Positions 49,292 through 59,601 of a DNA stretch of 64,000 nt are shown piece by piece. A model generated the notes under the pieces. It was not told the origin of the DNA and did no database searches. It worked only from the letters and a program-made list of their open reading frames with translations. This DNA comes from Hyphomonadaceae bacterium (lineage in GTDB: Bacteria; Pseudomonadota; Alphaproteobacteria; Caulobacterales; Hyphomonadaceae). The translations under genes and the position numbers were made by a program. Location of the stretch: positions 119,952 to 183,951 of the forward strand of contig CANJIL010000002.1 in NCBI GenBank assembly GCA_947474455.1, written 5' to 3'. Positions within the stretch are counted from its first letter, which is position 1; every line of letters starts with the position of its first letter.

Positions 49292-51700
49292 ATGGCTAAT
49301 ATCCTTCCGGTTCTGCCGCTGCGCGACATCGTGGTGTTCCCACGGATGGTCGCGCCGCTATTCGTCGGCCGCGACAAGTCCGTGCGCGCCCTCGAAGAAG
49401 TTGAGAAGGGTGGCGGTGAAATTCTGCTCGTCGCCCAGAAGGAGGCTGGCATTGATGACCCGGCCGAGGAAGATCTCTACAGCGTCGGCGTGGTCGCCAC
49501 AATCCTGCAGCTTCTGAAGTTGCCGGACGGTACCGTGAAGGTGCTCGTCGAAGGCAAGCACCGCGCCCGCCTCGAAAAGCTGATCGACAAGGGCGACTAT
49601 TACGCCGCGGAACATTCGAAGCTCGACGAGAAAGCCGCCGACAACGATGAATCCGCCGCGTTGATGCGTGCGGTGATCGAACAGTTCGACGGCTACGTTA
49701 AACTCAACCGCAAGATCCCGTCCGAAACCGTCGGCACGGTCAGCGCGATTACAGATGCTGGCCACCTCGCCGATGCGGTTGCGGCGCAACTCTCAATCAA
49801 GCTCGAGGATAAAGAGCAGCTGCTCGAACTCATCGACGTGACCGAGCGCCTAGAGAAAGTCTTCTCGCTCATGGAGGGCGAGATCGGCATGCTTCAGATG
49901 GAGCGTAAGATCCGCAACCGCGTGAAGCGGCAGATGGAGAAGACACAGCGCGAGTACTATCTCAACGAGCAGATGAAGGCGATCCAGCGCGAACTCGGCG
50001 ACGGAGACTCCGGCGGCGAGCGTGACGAGATCGGCGAGCTCGAAGAGAAGATCGCCAACACGCCTATGTCAGAAGAAGCCCGCACCAAGGCCGAGGCCGA
50101 AGTGAAGAAGCTGCGTCAGATGTCGCCGATGTCTGCCGAATCCACGGTCGTGCGCAACTACCTCGACTGGATCGTCTCACTGCCGTGGGGCCGCAAAAAG
50201 GAAGTCGTCCGCGATCTTCGGGTCGCTGAGGAAGTGCTCGATGCCGATCACTACGGCCTTGAGAAGGTGAAGGAACGCATCCTCGAGCACCTCGCCGTTC
50301 AGGCGCGGGGCGACAAGGTTCGCGGTCCCATCCTTTGCCTCGTCGGGCCTCCGGGCGTCGGCAAGACCTCGCTCGGCAAGTCCATCGCTAAGGCCACCGG
50401 CCGCGACTTCGTTCGCGTGTCGCTCGGCGGCGTGCGTGATGAAGCTGAGATCCGCGGTCACCGCCGCACCTATATCGGCTCCATGCCGGGCCGCATCATC
50501 CAGTCGATGAAGAAGGCCAAGAGCGGCAACCCGCTCTTTCTGCTCGACGAGATCGACAAGCTCGGCCAGGATTATCGCGGCGACCCGTCATCGGCCCTGC
50601 TTGAGGTTCTCGACCCCGAGCAAAACGTCACGTTCAACGACCACTATCTGGAGGTCGACTACGACCTTTCGGATACGATGTTCATTACGACGGCCAACTC
50701 GCTCAACATGCCTCAGCCGCTTCTCGACCGGATGGAGATCATCCGTCTCGAAGGCTACACCGAGGATGAGAAGGTCGAGATCGCCAAGCGGCACCTGCTG
50801 CCCAAGACGATCGAGAACCACCTGCTCAAGGACGGCGAACTCGTCGTGGAAGAGAGCGCGATACGCGATCTCATCCGCTACTACACTCGCGAGAGTGGCG
50901 TGCGTTCGCTGGAGCGTGAAATGGCGCGTCTCGCCCGCAAGGCGGTCCGTGACATCGAGCTGAAGAAAACGACGACCGTCACGGTCAGCGCCGAGAACCT
51001 CGACAAGTTCGCTGGCGTGCGGAAGTACCGCTACGGCGTTGCGGATCGCGAGGATCAGGTCGGCGTGGTGACCGGCCTCGCCTGGACGGAAGTCGGCGGC
51101 GACCTGCTTACCATCGAAGCCGTGCAGATGCCCGGCCGCGGCCGCATGACGGTCACCGGATCCCTTCGCGACGTGATGAAGGAGTCGATCTCGGCCGCCC
51201 AGTCGCTCGTGCGCTCGCGCTCGGTCCAGATGGGCATCCGCCCACCCGTGTTCGACAACACGGACATCCACGTGCACGTGCCGGACGGCGCAACGCCCAA
51301 GGATGGCCCATCGGCGGGTATCGCGATGACTACTGCGATCGCCTCACTACTCACCGGCAACCCGATCCGCAAGGATATCGCCATGACTGGCGAGATCACC
51401 TTGCGCGGCAAAGTGCTGCCGATCGGCGGCCTCAAGGAGAAACTGCTCGCAGCTCTGCGTGGCGGCATCAAGACGGTGCTGATCCCCGAAGAGAACGAAA
51501 AGGATCTCGCCGAGTTGCCGGAGAACGTGAAGCAGGGTCTTACCATCGTGCCCGTCTCCACGATCGAACAGGTTCTCGCGCGCGCCCTCACGCGCCCGCT
51601 GACCCCGATCCAGTGGAGCGAAGCCGAGGAAGCTGCCTACCGCGCGGAACTCAGCGGTCGCAGCACTCCAAAAGGCCCTGAAGCCCAACTTCCGCACTAA
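49292..51700 (+). CDS. lon: ATP-dependent protease Lon
   Basis: AAA+ serine protease for misfolded and regulatory proteins. From ATG 49292 (AAAGGA and AAAAGGA ribosome sites upstream) the 802-aa protein has the N-terminal LonN domain (LPVLPLRDIVVFPRMVAPLFVGR), Walker A GPPGVGKTSLGKS and Walker B LFLLDEIDKLG. Proteolytic Ser674 is in PKDGPSAGIAM; the catalytic lysine is about residue 717 in GGLKEKLLAA. Normal length and intact. A strong terminator follows. Confidence 0.98.
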   Translation: MANILPVLPLRDIVVFPRMVAPLFVGRDKSVRALEEVEKGGGEILLVAQKEAGIDDPAEEDLYSVGVVATILQLLKLPDGTVKVLVEGKHRARLEKLIDKGDYYAAEHSKLDEKAADNDESAALMRAVIEQFDGYVKLNRKIPSETVGTVSAITDAGHLADAVAAQLSIKLEDKEQLLELIDVTERLEKVFSLMEGEIGMLQMERKIRNRVKRQMEKTQREYYLNEQMKAIQRELGDGDSGGERDEIGELEEKIANTPMSEEARTKAEAEVKKLRQMSPMSAESTVVRNYLDWIVSLPWGRKKEVVRDLRVAEEVLDADHYGLEKVKERILEHLAVQARGDKVRGPILCLVGPPGVGKTSLGKSIAKATGRDFVRVSLGGVRDEAEIRGHRRTYIGSMPGRIIQSMKKAKSGNPLFLLDEIDKLGQDYRGDPSSALLEVLDPEQNVTFNDHYLEVDYDLSDTMFITTANSLNMPQPLLDRMEIIRLEGYTEDEKVEIAKRHLLPKTIENHLLKDGELVVEESAIRDLIRYYTRESGVRSLEREMARLARKAVRDIELKKTTTVTVSAENLDKFAGVRKYRYGVADREDQVGVVTGLAWTEVGGDLLTIEAVQMPGRGRMTVTGSLRDVMKESISAAQSLVRSRSVQMGIRPPVFDNTDIHVHVPDGATPKDGPSAGIAMTTAIASLLTGNPIRKDIAMTGEITLRGKVLPIGGLKEKLLAALRGGIKTVLIPEENEKDLAELPENVKQGLTIVPVSTIEQVLARALTRPLTPIQWSEAEEAAYRAELSGRSTPKGPEAQLPH

Positions 51701-51720
51701 CTTCAACCATTGAAAACAAA

Positions 51721-51754
51721 GGCCCGCCGAGCAATCGGCGGGCCGTCTGTTTTT
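51721..51754 (+). terminator. Rho-independent terminator of lon
   Basis: GGCCCGCCGA-gcaa-TCGGCGGGCC, a perfect 10-bp GC-rich stem with a four-base loop, followed by GTCTGTTTTT. Located 21 bases after the lon stop. A textbook intrinsic terminator. Confidence 0.9.
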
Positions 51755-52220
51755 CTTCAAGCCCATCTCTTAGCACCGTCATTTCCGCCGAAGCCCGAAG
51801 CCCGAAGCCCGAAGCGGAAGCCCGTAGGGCGAAGAATGAGAAACCCGGGAGCTATCGGCGCTGACGCCCTCGTTCTTTGAGGGGCGCACGCTTCGCGTGC
51901 TGCGCGGATGGGGCTCAATCACTGCAGCTAAAAAGTAGCCCTTATGGCAAGCCATGAGACGATCCACGGAGTTAAGCCCGGGGACCCGGTTAGCAACGAA
52001 CTGCGCCAGCCGCAGGACCATTCTAGCAGTCCCGCCATCTACATACACATGAGTATGCCCGAAGCGACAGCAAAGGTCTCGAGCTCTATCCTTATCCGGA
52101 CTTGAGGCTGCACCCCATGCAAGGCGAATCACCATTTCTGGTTCTCGATTTTCACAGGAATGAACGGGGACAGGCCGGCGCTTTCGAACCAAGCGCCCGA
52201 ACGGCGCACCCAATCCAAAC
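51755..52220. other. Gene-free region with heptamer tandem repeat
   Basis: About 470 bases between lon and purN with no recognisable gene. CCGAAGC is repeated four times exactly at 51788-51815, followed by a degenerate copy. A GCACGC-ttc-GCGTGC hairpin (51887-51901) also occurs. The long minus-strand frame over 51779-52267 has no family features. Either intergenic spacer or decayed DNA. Confidence 0.5.
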
Positions 52221-52895
52221 CTACAACTCGACAATGGGCGAACCGCGCTCTCGCGCCCGCGGCGCAAACAACCGCACGGTCACGTCATCCACTATAACAT
52301 CCTCGCGCACCCGCGCGCCGCCGCCGCGCGCCGCCGCCGCGAGACACAGAGGATAAAGCACATGTTCGGCCTTCAGCACCCGCGCCGCCAATGTTGTCTC
52401 CGTATCGCCGGCCAATACATCAACCTCGGCTGATCCAATCACCGGTCCTTCATCCACCCCAGCAGTCACTTGATGCACCGTGCAGCCGTGGACCAGGTCG
52501 CCCGCGGCCAGCGCCCGGATATGCGTGTTTACCCCCGGATACTTCGGCAGCAGCGCTGGATGAATGTTGAGCAGCCGTCCGGCCCACTGGTTCACGAACC
52601 AGGGCGTCAGCACCCGCATGAAACCCGCAAGCGCCACCAGCTCGACGCCTTCGCGTTCCAGCACGTCATTCATTGCGCGCTCGAACGCCTCGCGATCTTT
52701 GCCATAGATCTTGTGGTCGACCGCAACGGCTTTCACGCCAAACCCGCGCGCCTTCTCCAGCCCGCCCGCATCCGGCTTGTTCGCAAGCACCAGCACCGGT
52801 TCGCATGGCCACGCCGGATCCTGCGCCGCCTTCAGCAGCGCCTCCATGTTGGAGCCGCGACCCGATATCAGAATGCCAAGCCGCGTCCGTGTCAC
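52221..52895 (-). CDS. purN: Phosphoribosylglycinamide formyltransferase
   Basis: Third step of IMP synthesis; transfers formyl from 10-formyl-THF to GAR. 224 aa from a GTG at 52895 that overlaps the purM TGA (GTGA). [12 protein letters not shown], a [12 protein letters not shown] with the catalytic histidine, and [19 protein letters not shown] are canonical. The C-terminal tail is rich in arginine and glycine. Translationally coupled to purM. Confidence 0.95.
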   Translation of the reverse strand: MTRTRLGILISGRGSNMEALLKAAQDPAWPCEPVLVLANKPDAGGLEKARGFGVKAVAVDHKIYGKDREAFERAMNDVLEREGVELVALAGFMRVLTPWFVNQWAGRLLNIHPALLPKYPGVNTHIRALAAGDLVHGCTVHQVTAGVDEGPVIGSAEVDVLAGDTETTLAARVLKAEHVLYPLCLAAAARGGGARVREDVIVDDVTVRLFAPRARERGSPIVEL

Positions 52896-53923
52896 GCCGG
52901 TGCCAGCTCGCCAATCAGGAACGGCGCTTCGCCCTCGCTGAATAGCCGTTCCATCAGCGGCTCCGCCACAGCGGGTTCGACCGCCATCACCATGCCGACG
53001 CCGCAGTTGAACGTGCGTCGCATCTCGCCATCCGAAATCGATCCGGCCCGTTGCAGCCATTCGAAGACGGGCGGCAATTGCCAGGCCGCGTAATCGATCT
53101 TCGGAACAAGATGATCCGGGCACATCCGCGGCGCGTTTTCTGTCAAGCCGCCGCCGGTGATGTGTGCCAGCCCCTTGATCCGCTTCAGCCGGATAAGCTG
53201 GAGCACCGACTTCACGTAGATCCGCGTGGGTGCGAGCAGCGCTTCACCAAGCTTCAGCTTCTCGTCGAACGGCGCGCAATCATCCCACTTCAGTCCCGTC
53301 CGCTCCACGATGCGGCGCACGAGCGAATACCCGTTCGAATGCGGCCCAGACGAGGGCAGGGCGATCAGCACGTCGCCAACCTTCATGTCCCCGGTCTTCG
53401 GCAAGAGATCCGTCCGCTCGACAGCGCCCACCACGAAGCCAGCCAGATCATAGTGACCCGCCGAGTACATCCCCGGCATCTCGGCCGTCTCGCCGCCAAC
53501 CAGCGTGCAGCCCGCCTGCCGGCAACCCTCGGCAATGCCGGAGACAACCTTCGTGGCCGTGCCGGTCTCAAGCTTTCCGGTCGCGAAATAATCAAGGAAG
53601 AAAAGCGGTTCAGCGCCCTGCGCCAGAACATCGTTCACGCACATCGCCACGAGATCGATCCCGATCGTCTCATGCCGTCCCGTGGCAAACGCCAGCATCA
53701 GCTTGGTGCCGACACCGTCCGTCCCCGAAACGAGTACGGGATCCTTGAACCCCGCCGCCTTCAGATCGAACAGTCCGCCAAATCCGCCCAGCGCCCCGTC
53801 CGCGCCCGGACGCCGGGTCGACGCAGCCATCGGCTTGATCGCATCGACCAGTGCTTCGCCTGCGTCGATATCGACGCCGGCGTCGCGATAAAGGAGGGGT
53901 CTATTTGAATCCGGTCCGCTCAT
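52892..53923 (-). CDS. purM: Phosphoribosylformylglycinamidine cyclo-ligase
   Basis: Makes AIR, the fifth step of purine synthesis. 343 aa from ATG 53923, which has an AAGGAGGGG-like run only inside the gene; the upstream open frame is not purM-like. [15 protein letters not shown] near the start, [54 protein letters not shown] and [13 protein letters not shown] are all present. Forms the purM-purN pair. It is divergent from the DUF2066-like gene. Confidence 0.96.
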   Translation of the reverse strand: MSGPDSNRPLLYRDAGVDIDAGEALVDAIKPMAASTRRPGADGALGGFGGLFDLKAAGFKDPVLVSGTDGVGTKLMLAFATGRHETIGIDLVAMCVNDVLAQGAEPLFFLDYFATGKLETGTATKVVSGIAEGCRQAGCTLVGGETAEMPGMYSAGHYDLAGFVVGAVERTDLLPKTGDMKVGDVLIALPSSGPHSNGYSLVRRIVERTGLKWDDCAPFDEKLKLGEALLAPTRIYVKSVLQLIRLKRIKGLAHITGGGLTENAPRMCPDHLVPKIDYAAWQLPPVFEWLQRAGSISDGEMRRTFNCGVGMVMAVEPAVAEPLMERLFSEGEAPFLIGELAPA

Positions 53924-54026
53924 GACGCGGCAGTTAACACGCCAGGAAAGGCCGGACCAGCGTGACCGAGCGTTCATGCACAACCTGCCTTACAATGGTC
54001 GGAACGCGCTGCTACTTTCCCGGACC

Positions 54027-55079
54027 ATGAGACAAATCACGAGATTCGCCGCAGTTTTTGCCGCTTCGCTGGCGCTCGCCGGAACTGCGTTGGCGCAGTC
54101 GCCGGTTTACTCGGTCAAGGACCTGCCGATCGACAAGATCGCCCCTACCGCCGCTGAGGCGACGAACCAGGGCCGCACCGATGCGCGTGTGATGGGGGCC
54201 CAGCGCCTGATCGAGCGTCTCACTCTGCCCGAAGATCGTGCCACCGCGCGCCAGCCGATCGACGCGGCCACCGTGGCCCGCTCCTATCGGAGCGTCCAGT
54301 CGCAGGGCGAGAAATCGTCGCCCGCGCCCGGCGGCGGAATGCGCGCGACGGGTTTCGTGACATGGAGCTATCGCGAAAACGAAATACGCAGATATCTGGA
54401 TTCGCTCGGCGTTCCGTATGTCGACAGCCAGGCCGCACTCGCCCTGATTGTTCCGGTCGCTATCGAGGGAGTCGATCCGAACCGGTGGGCCAGAGAGTGG
54501 AGCTCTGTGGCCGCCAACGGCCAGACAGTCGGCAAGTCCGACGATACGGTCCTGACGCCCTACACGTCCTTGGCCGAAGGCTGGAGCCGCCGTCCCACCT
54601 GGATGGATATCCAGGAGCAACTCACGCGGGCTCGCGCCGACCATGGAGCGATCGCCGAGGCCTATCAGCAGGGCGGACAGTATTACGTGCGGCTGGTCGA
54701 TATGCGTGCGAACACGCCCAACCCCGATATCGCCGTGGCGGGACCTTTCGTTTCCCTGCAATCAGCGCAGACCGGCGCCATCATGGAGCTGGAGCGGGCG
54801 TGGAAGGCTGCTTCAGTTGTTCGTGGCTCGGGTGCAACGAATCTCACGCTGGTCGCGTCGTTCAATGACATTCAGGAATGGGTAAAGATCCGTAACGGCC
54901 TGGAAACGTCGCGCCTCGTTCGCCAACTGAATATAGAGTCCCTGTCGACCGCAGGCGCTGACATCAGCTTTGCCTATGCTGGCCGGCCTGATCAGCTTGC
55001 CGCTGACCTGCGTTCGAGGGGCATTGATCTCAGTGGGTCGGAAGGCAGCTGGACGTTGCGCGTGTCCGTACAGCAATGA
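54027..55079 (+). CDS. DUF2066-like exported protein
   Basis: A 350-aa periplasmic protein. The ATG at 54027 starts a signal peptide MRQITRFAAVFAASLALAGTALA cleaved before QSP. The mature part starts PVYSVKDLPIDKIAPTAAEA..GRTDARVMGAQRLIERL, a DUF2066-like pattern. Partner of hdaA, overlapping it by ATGA. Unknown function. The pairing with hdaA is, as far as I recall, conserved in Caulobacterales, but I cannot confirm it here. Confidence 0.7.
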   Translation: MRQITRFAAVFAASLALAGTALAQSPVYSVKDLPIDKIAPTAAEATNQGRTDARVMGAQRLIERLTLPEDRATARQPIDAATVARSYRSVQSQGEKSSPAPGGGMRATGFVTWSYRENEIRRYLDSLGVPYVDSQAALALIVPVAIEGVDPNRWAREWSSVAANGQTVGKSDDTVLTPYTSLAEGWSRRPTWMDIQEQLTRARADHGAIAEAYQQGGQYYVRLVDMRANTPNPDIAVAGPFVSLQSAQTGAIMELERAWKAASVVRGSGATNLTLVASFNDIQEWVKIRNGLETSRLVRQLNIESLSTAGADISFAYAGRPDQLAADLRSRGIDLSGSEGSWTLRVSVQQ

Positions 55080-55753
55080 CGCCGACCGGCGCCCAACTTT
55101 TTCTCGATTTTCCTCGTATCGATCCCGACCAACGGCCGCTGATCAAGACTGGCCCCTACGTTGCGGCGGTTGGCGCCCTGCAGCGGTGGAAACATTGGCC
55201 GGGCCTCCAGCTAGCGCTTGTTGGCGCACCTTTCGCCGGTAAGACCCGGCTCCTTCGCATGTGGGCGTCAGACGCCAATGCTGCGCTGGTGACTGGCGAG
55301 GCGCTCGCTCACGCAGCCATGGGCGAGATCGCCCAACTCTCCGTTTCGGCCCTGGCGATCGACGATGCAGATCACCCCGAAGCGGCAGTCGGCCTCCTCG
55401 CAGCACTCAATCTCTGCCGCGAGCGAAACGCCGCCGTTCTATTGTCGGGTCGAACCGATCCCGCAGGATGGTTCGCTAACCCGCCCGACCTTCGTTCGCG
55501 GCTTGCAGCCATGCCGGTCGCGCGGATCGAGGAGCCGGATGACGAAACGATCGCTTTCCGGCTGCGCGAGGAGTGCGTCCTGCGGCATCTGATTTTGCCC
55601 GACGAATCCGTGGCTTACCTTTCGAGCCGCATGGAACGTTCATGGACAACCGTCGGCCGGGTCGCCGACCAGATCGAGCGGACGCCGGGCCGGGCCGAAA
55701 GCCTCCGCTCGGCGCGGGCCGTTCTGTTAGGTCTCGGCATGGACCCTGGTTAA
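55076..55753 (+). CDS. hdaA: DnaA-regulatory protein HdaA (Hda homologue)
   Basis: Promotes hydrolysis of DnaA-bound ATP after replication starts. The 225-aa protein has a beta-clamp-binding motif at the N-terminus (QLFLDF, residues 7-12) and a DnaA-like AAA+ domain: LALVGAPFAGKTRLL (Walker A variant), AIDDADH (Walker B) and a C-terminal helical lid with MERSWTTVGRVADQIER. It is Caulobacter-type in size and context, next to ppk. Confidence 0.88.
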   Translation: MTPTGAQLFLDFPRIDPDQRPLIKTGPYVAAVGALQRWKHWPGLQLALVGAPFAGKTRLLRMWASDANAALVTGEALAHAAMGEIAQLSVSALAIDDADHPEAAVGLLAALNLCRERNAAVLLSGRTDPAGWFANPPDLRSRLAAMPVARIEEPDDETIAFRLREECVLRHLILPDESVAYLSSRMERSWTTVGRVADQIERTPGRAESLRSARAVLLGLGMDPG

Positions 55754-55861
55754 TCTCCCCAGACGGCGCAAATGTTCCGTAATATGTTGGTGGTAAGCAG
55801 AGTTTTTCACGACCGGCGTCAGACCGGCCGGAACCTGGGTGTCGAAGTGGACCAAGCGGAC

Positions 55862-58057
55862 ATGGCCGACCGCAGCGAACGCGCGCGCTATTCCTCGCCC
55901 AAGGGCAAGGAAGCCGCCGCCGTGACCGCAATCGCGGCCCAGCTGGCGCAATCACCGGAGCGCTTCTTCAACCGCGAACTGTCGTGGCTGAAGTTCAACA
56001 TGCGCGTTCTGGAGGAAGCGGAAAACCGCAGGCACCCGCTGTTGGAGCGCCTGCGCTTCATCTCCATTTCCGCCAGCAACCTCGATGAGTTCTATTCGGT
56101 GCGCGTGGCGGGCCTGCGCCAGCAGGCGCGCACCGGCATCACGCGTCCCAGCCAGGATGGCCTGACGCCGCAGCAGCAACTGGATCGTATCGGCGCTGAG
56201 GCTGCTCAGCTCATCGCCGAGCAACAGCGCATCTGGAACGAAATCCGCTCGGAAATGAAACGCGCCGGGCTCGCCGTCGTCGATGCAGACGATCTTGACG
56301 ATGTCGACACGGAATGGCTTCGTGCGCGCTTCCTTGAGCGAGTCTTCCCTGTTCTTACCCCACTCGCCATTGATCCATCCCATCCGTTTCCGTTCCTGCC
56401 TAACCAGGGGTTCGCGGTCGGATTCGCGCTCAATCGCACAAGCGATGGCGAGAAGTTACGCGCGCTTGTTCCGATTCCAACACACGTTGAACGTTTCATG
56501 GAGCTGCCGCCCGGCCCCAAGGGCCGGCGCTTCATCGCACTTGAGAACGTCATCACCCTATTCCTCGAAACGCTGTTTCCGGACTGCGTTTCGAAAGGGC
56601 GGTGTATGCTACGTATCATCCGGGACAGCGATATCGAGATCGAGGAAGAAGCCGAAGATCTCGTGCGCGAGTTTGAGATTCTCCTGAAGCAGCGCCGCCG
56701 CGGCCGGATCGTGCGCCTCAAGATCGACCGCGACGCGCCAGAACATCTCAAGGCCTTCTTCATCGAGGAAATCGGCGCTGAGCCCAGCGATATCGTGGAA
56801 ATCGATGGCATCATGGGCATGAGCCAGTTGCGCGAACTCATCGTGGATGGCCGGCCGGAGCTGGTGTTCAGGCCGTTCGAGCCCCGCTTCCCGGAACGTA
56901 TCCGCGAACATAACGGCGATATCTTCGCCTCCATCCGGGTGAAGGACATTCTGGTTCACCATCCCTATGAGTCGTTCGATGTGGTCGCGCAGTTCCTGCG
57001 TCAGGCCGCGCGCGACCCGGAAGTCGTGGCGGTGAAGCAGACGCTGTATCGCACCTCAAAGAATTCACCGATCGTCGCCGCGCTGATTGAAGCGGCAGAG
57101 GCGGGCAAGAACGTGACGGCGCTTGTCGAGTTGAAAGCCCGCTTCGATGAGGAAGCCAACCTTCGCCTGGCGAGAGATCTCGAACGCGCCGGAGTGCAAG
57201 TCGTCTACGGCTTCATCGAACTCAAGACCCACGCGAAGGTTAGCCTCGTCATTCGTCGCGAGCAGGGCAGCCTGCGCGCCTATACCCACGTCGGTACGGG
57301 TAACTACCATCCGATTACGGCGCGGATTTACGACGACTTGTCGCTATTCACGGCTGACGACAAGATCGGCCGCGATGCGGGGCGGTTGTTCAACTATGTC
57401 ACCGGCTATTCGAAGCCCAAAGAGATGGAAGCGATGGCCATCTCGCCGCTGACGATGAAGCCGACGCTGATCGCGCTGATCGAAGACGAAATCGCGCATG
57501 CGAAGGCCGGCCGGCCGGCGCAGATCTGGGCGAAGCTTAATGCTCTGGTCGATGAGGCCATCATCGACGCGCTTTACAAAGCCAGTCAGGCCGGTGTTCA
57601 GATCCAGCTGATCGTGCGCGGCATTTGCTGCCTGCGACCCGGTGTCCCGGGGCTGTCGGACAACATCGAGGTTCGTTCGATCGTCGGGCGTTTCCTTGAG
57701 CACTCGCGAATCGTCTGCTTTGGGGCTGGGCATGGTCTGCCCTCGGACGAAGCCAAGGTTTTTATTGCGTCGGCCGACTGGATGCAGAGGAACCTCGACC
57801 GGCGCGTTGAAACGCTGACGCCGATCAAGAACCCGACTGTGCATAACCAGGTGCTGGACCAGATTATGCTGGCGAACCTAAACGATCGCGCTCAAAGCTG
57901 GACGTTGCGCGATGATGGACGCTATGTCCGTAACGCGACGGGCAAGGGCCGCAATCCCTTCTCGGCGCACGACTACTTCCTCGAGAACCCCAGCCTATCC
58001 GGCCGGGGAAGTGCGCTGCGGCTCGCGACGCCGCCGCAGCTCAAGCCAAGGGGCTAA
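55862..58057 (+). CDS. ppk: Polyphosphate kinase 1
   Basis: Reversible polymerisation of ATP gamma-phosphate into polyphosphate. 731 aa from ATG 55862. [19 protein letters not shown] and [17 protein letters not shown] mark the N-domain; the active-site region contains [19 protein letters not shown], whose histidine is the phosphorylated residue, and [19 protein letters not shown]. Normal length. ppx follows on the same strand, giving synthesis and breakdown in one block. Confidence 0.97.
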   Translation: MADRSERARYSSPKGKEAAAVTAIAAQLAQSPERFFNRELSWLKFNMRVLEEAENRRHPLLERLRFISISASNLDEFYSVRVAGLRQQARTGITRPSQDGLTPQQQLDRIGAEAAQLIAEQQRIWNEIRSEMKRAGLAVVDADDLDDVDTEWLRARFLERVFPVLTPLAIDPSHPFPFLPNQGFAVGFALNRTSDGEKLRALVPIPTHVERFMELPPGPKGRRFIALENVITLFLETLFPDCVSKGRCMLRIIRDSDIEIEEEAEDLVREFEILLKQRRRGRIVRLKIDRDAPEHLKAFFIEEIGAEPSDIVEIDGIMGMSQLRELIVDGRPELVFRPFEPRFPERIREHNGDIFASIRVKDILVHHPYESFDVVAQFLRQAARDPEVVAVKQTLYRTSKNSPIVAALIEAAEAGKNVTALVELKARFDEEANLRLARDLERAGVQVVYGFIELKTHAKVSLVIRREQGSLRAYTHVGTGNYHPITARIYDDLSLFTADDKIGRDAGRLFNYVTGYSKPKEMEAMAISPLTMKPTLIALIEDEIAHAKAGRPAQIWAKLNALVDEAIIDALYKASQAGVQIQLIVRGICCLRPGVPGLSDNIEVRSIVGRFLEHSRIVCFGAGHGLPSDEAKVFIASADWMQRNLDRRVETLTPIKNPTVHNQVLDQIMLANLNDRAQSWTLRDDGRYVRNATGKGRNPFSAHDYFLENPSLSGRGSALRLATPPQLKPRG

Positions 58058-58109
58058 TCCCGCCATAAGGGAAATGCCTCGGGGCCAGTGATGGATCAGA
58101 GGCTAGCAC

Positions 58110-59597
58110 ATGACGGCAACCTCAGCCCCTCGCTCCAGGATTGGCGGCAAGCCAGTTCGCTGGAAGCGAGTCGGCGTCATGGATGTCGGATCGAACTCCG
58201 TCCGCCTTGTCGTGTATGATGTGCGCGGACGCGCAATGCAGCCCCGCTTCAACGAAAAGGTGCTTGCGGGCCTTGGCCGCGGCCTGGCCTCGACTGGCAA
58301 GCTTCACAAGGATGGCGTCGAGATTGCGATCGCGGCCCTGTCGCGGTTCGCCTCGATCACGCGCGCTCAGGAGGTCGAAGCGCTGTTTGCCTTTGCGACC
58401 GCTGCAGTGCGCGAAGCCAGCGACAGCAAGGAGTTCGTGGAGCGCGTCAAGAAGGAGACCGACATCACCCTCCGGATACTCTCTGGCACTGACGAAGCGC
58501 GCTTCGCTGCAGAGGGCGTGCTGGCCGGGACGCCGGGTGTCGATGGTGTCGCAGGGGACCTTGGCGGTTCGAGTCTCGAACTCGCGCGGCTCGGGGGCGG
58601 CCGGTATGAGGGAGGGTCGACCTATCCGCTCGGGCCGCTGGCGCTCGATACCGGTGGAGCGTTCAACGAGGATAAGGTCATGTCCCGCGTCAAGGAGGTG
58701 CTGTCCGGTGCGGCGGAGCTAAAGAAATCCGGCGATACCTTCTTCGCTGTTGGAGGCGCCTGGCGCGCGATCGGCACGCTGCATATGGAGCTCACGCGCG
58801 CGCCGCTCCACATGCTTCAGAACTACGAGATGGAAGCTGGCGAGTTGTTGAAGCTGCTGAGCGACTTGCTGGCGGGAAAGAAACACACGGACATTCTGCT
58901 GGAAGTGGCCAAGCGGCGGGCGATTACCATTCCTTACGCGGCGGCTGTCCTGAAGACAGTTATCGAACTCGGCAAGTTCAAAAGTGTGATGATTTCTTCA
59001 TACGGCGTCCGAGAAGGTATCGTTTTTGAAGGCATGGACGCTGCAGAACGGCTGGAAGATCCGCTGGATGCCGGCATCGAGGCGCTGATCGCCGATGAGC
59101 AGGCGGCCGAGTTCGGTCGCGCGCTCGCGGAATGGGCCAGCGAGGCTGCGCCCTACACGCTGAATCCGCGCCTGTCATCGGCGGCATGCCGCCTGGTCGA
59201 CATCGGTGCTCTGCTGCACCCGGACCACCGCGCCGATCTTGCCTTTGATCTCGTGGCGCGTGCGCCCCTGCCGGGACTTAGCCATCGCGATCGCGCGGCT
59301 CTGGCGCTCGCCGTGGCTTCACGTTTCAGGAAGGGCGTGCGCAATGAAGTCAGCGAGAAGCTGCTGGACGTTCACACAGCCGGCAAGGCGAGGGCGCTGG
59401 GGGCCCTGATGCGCCTGGCAGCCGACTTCTCTGGCCGTTCGGCCACGTTGCTGAAGCATGCGCGTCTGACCTGCGATGGCGATACGCTCTCGCTGAAGGT
59501 GTCAACGCCTTACCGTGCGCTGGTGTCGGAGTCCGTCGAGCGCAGGCTGGAGCAGGCCGCGGACGAGCTCGATATGGACTATTCACTGATCTCGTAA
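58110..59597 (+). CDS. ppx: Exopolyphosphatase / guanosine-pentaphosphatase
   Basis: Removes terminal phosphates from polyphosphate (and possibly pppGpp). 495 aa: VGVMDVGSNSVRLVVYD, TAAVREASDSKEF, ILSGTDEARFAAEGVL and GDLGGSSLELARL match the Ppx/GppA actin-like fold, with a helical C-terminal region. Located 52 bases after ppk. Its stop is 4 bases from the convergent rnd stop. Confidence 0.95.
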   Translation: MTATSAPRSRIGGKPVRWKRVGVMDVGSNSVRLVVYDVRGRAMQPRFNEKVLAGLGRGLASTGKLHKDGVEIAIAALSRFASITRAQEVEALFAFATAAVREASDSKEFVERVKKETDITLRILSGTDEARFAAEGVLAGTPGVDGVAGDLGGSSLELARLGGGRYEGGSTYPLGPLALDTGGAFNEDKVMSRVKEVLSGAAELKKSGDTFFAVGGAWRAIGTLHMELTRAPLHMLQNYEMEAGELLKLLSDLLAGKKHTDILLEVAKRRAITIPYAAAVLKTVIELGKFKSVMISSYGVREGIVFEGMDAAERLEDPLDAGIEALIADEQAAEFGRALAEWASEAAPYTLNPRLSSAACRLVDIGALLHPDHRADLAFDLVARAPLPGLSHRDRAALALAVASRFRKGVRNEVSEKLLDVHTAGKARALGALMRLAADFSGRSATLLKHARLTCDGDTLSLKVSTPYRALVSESVERRLEQAADELDMDYSLIS

Positions 59598-59601
59598 GAC
59601 C

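Noticed and set aside
51779..52267. 162-aa minus-strand open frame after lon
   Set aside because: No family pattern; it spans tandem repeats and overlaps the 3' end of purN, so likely a chance ORF.
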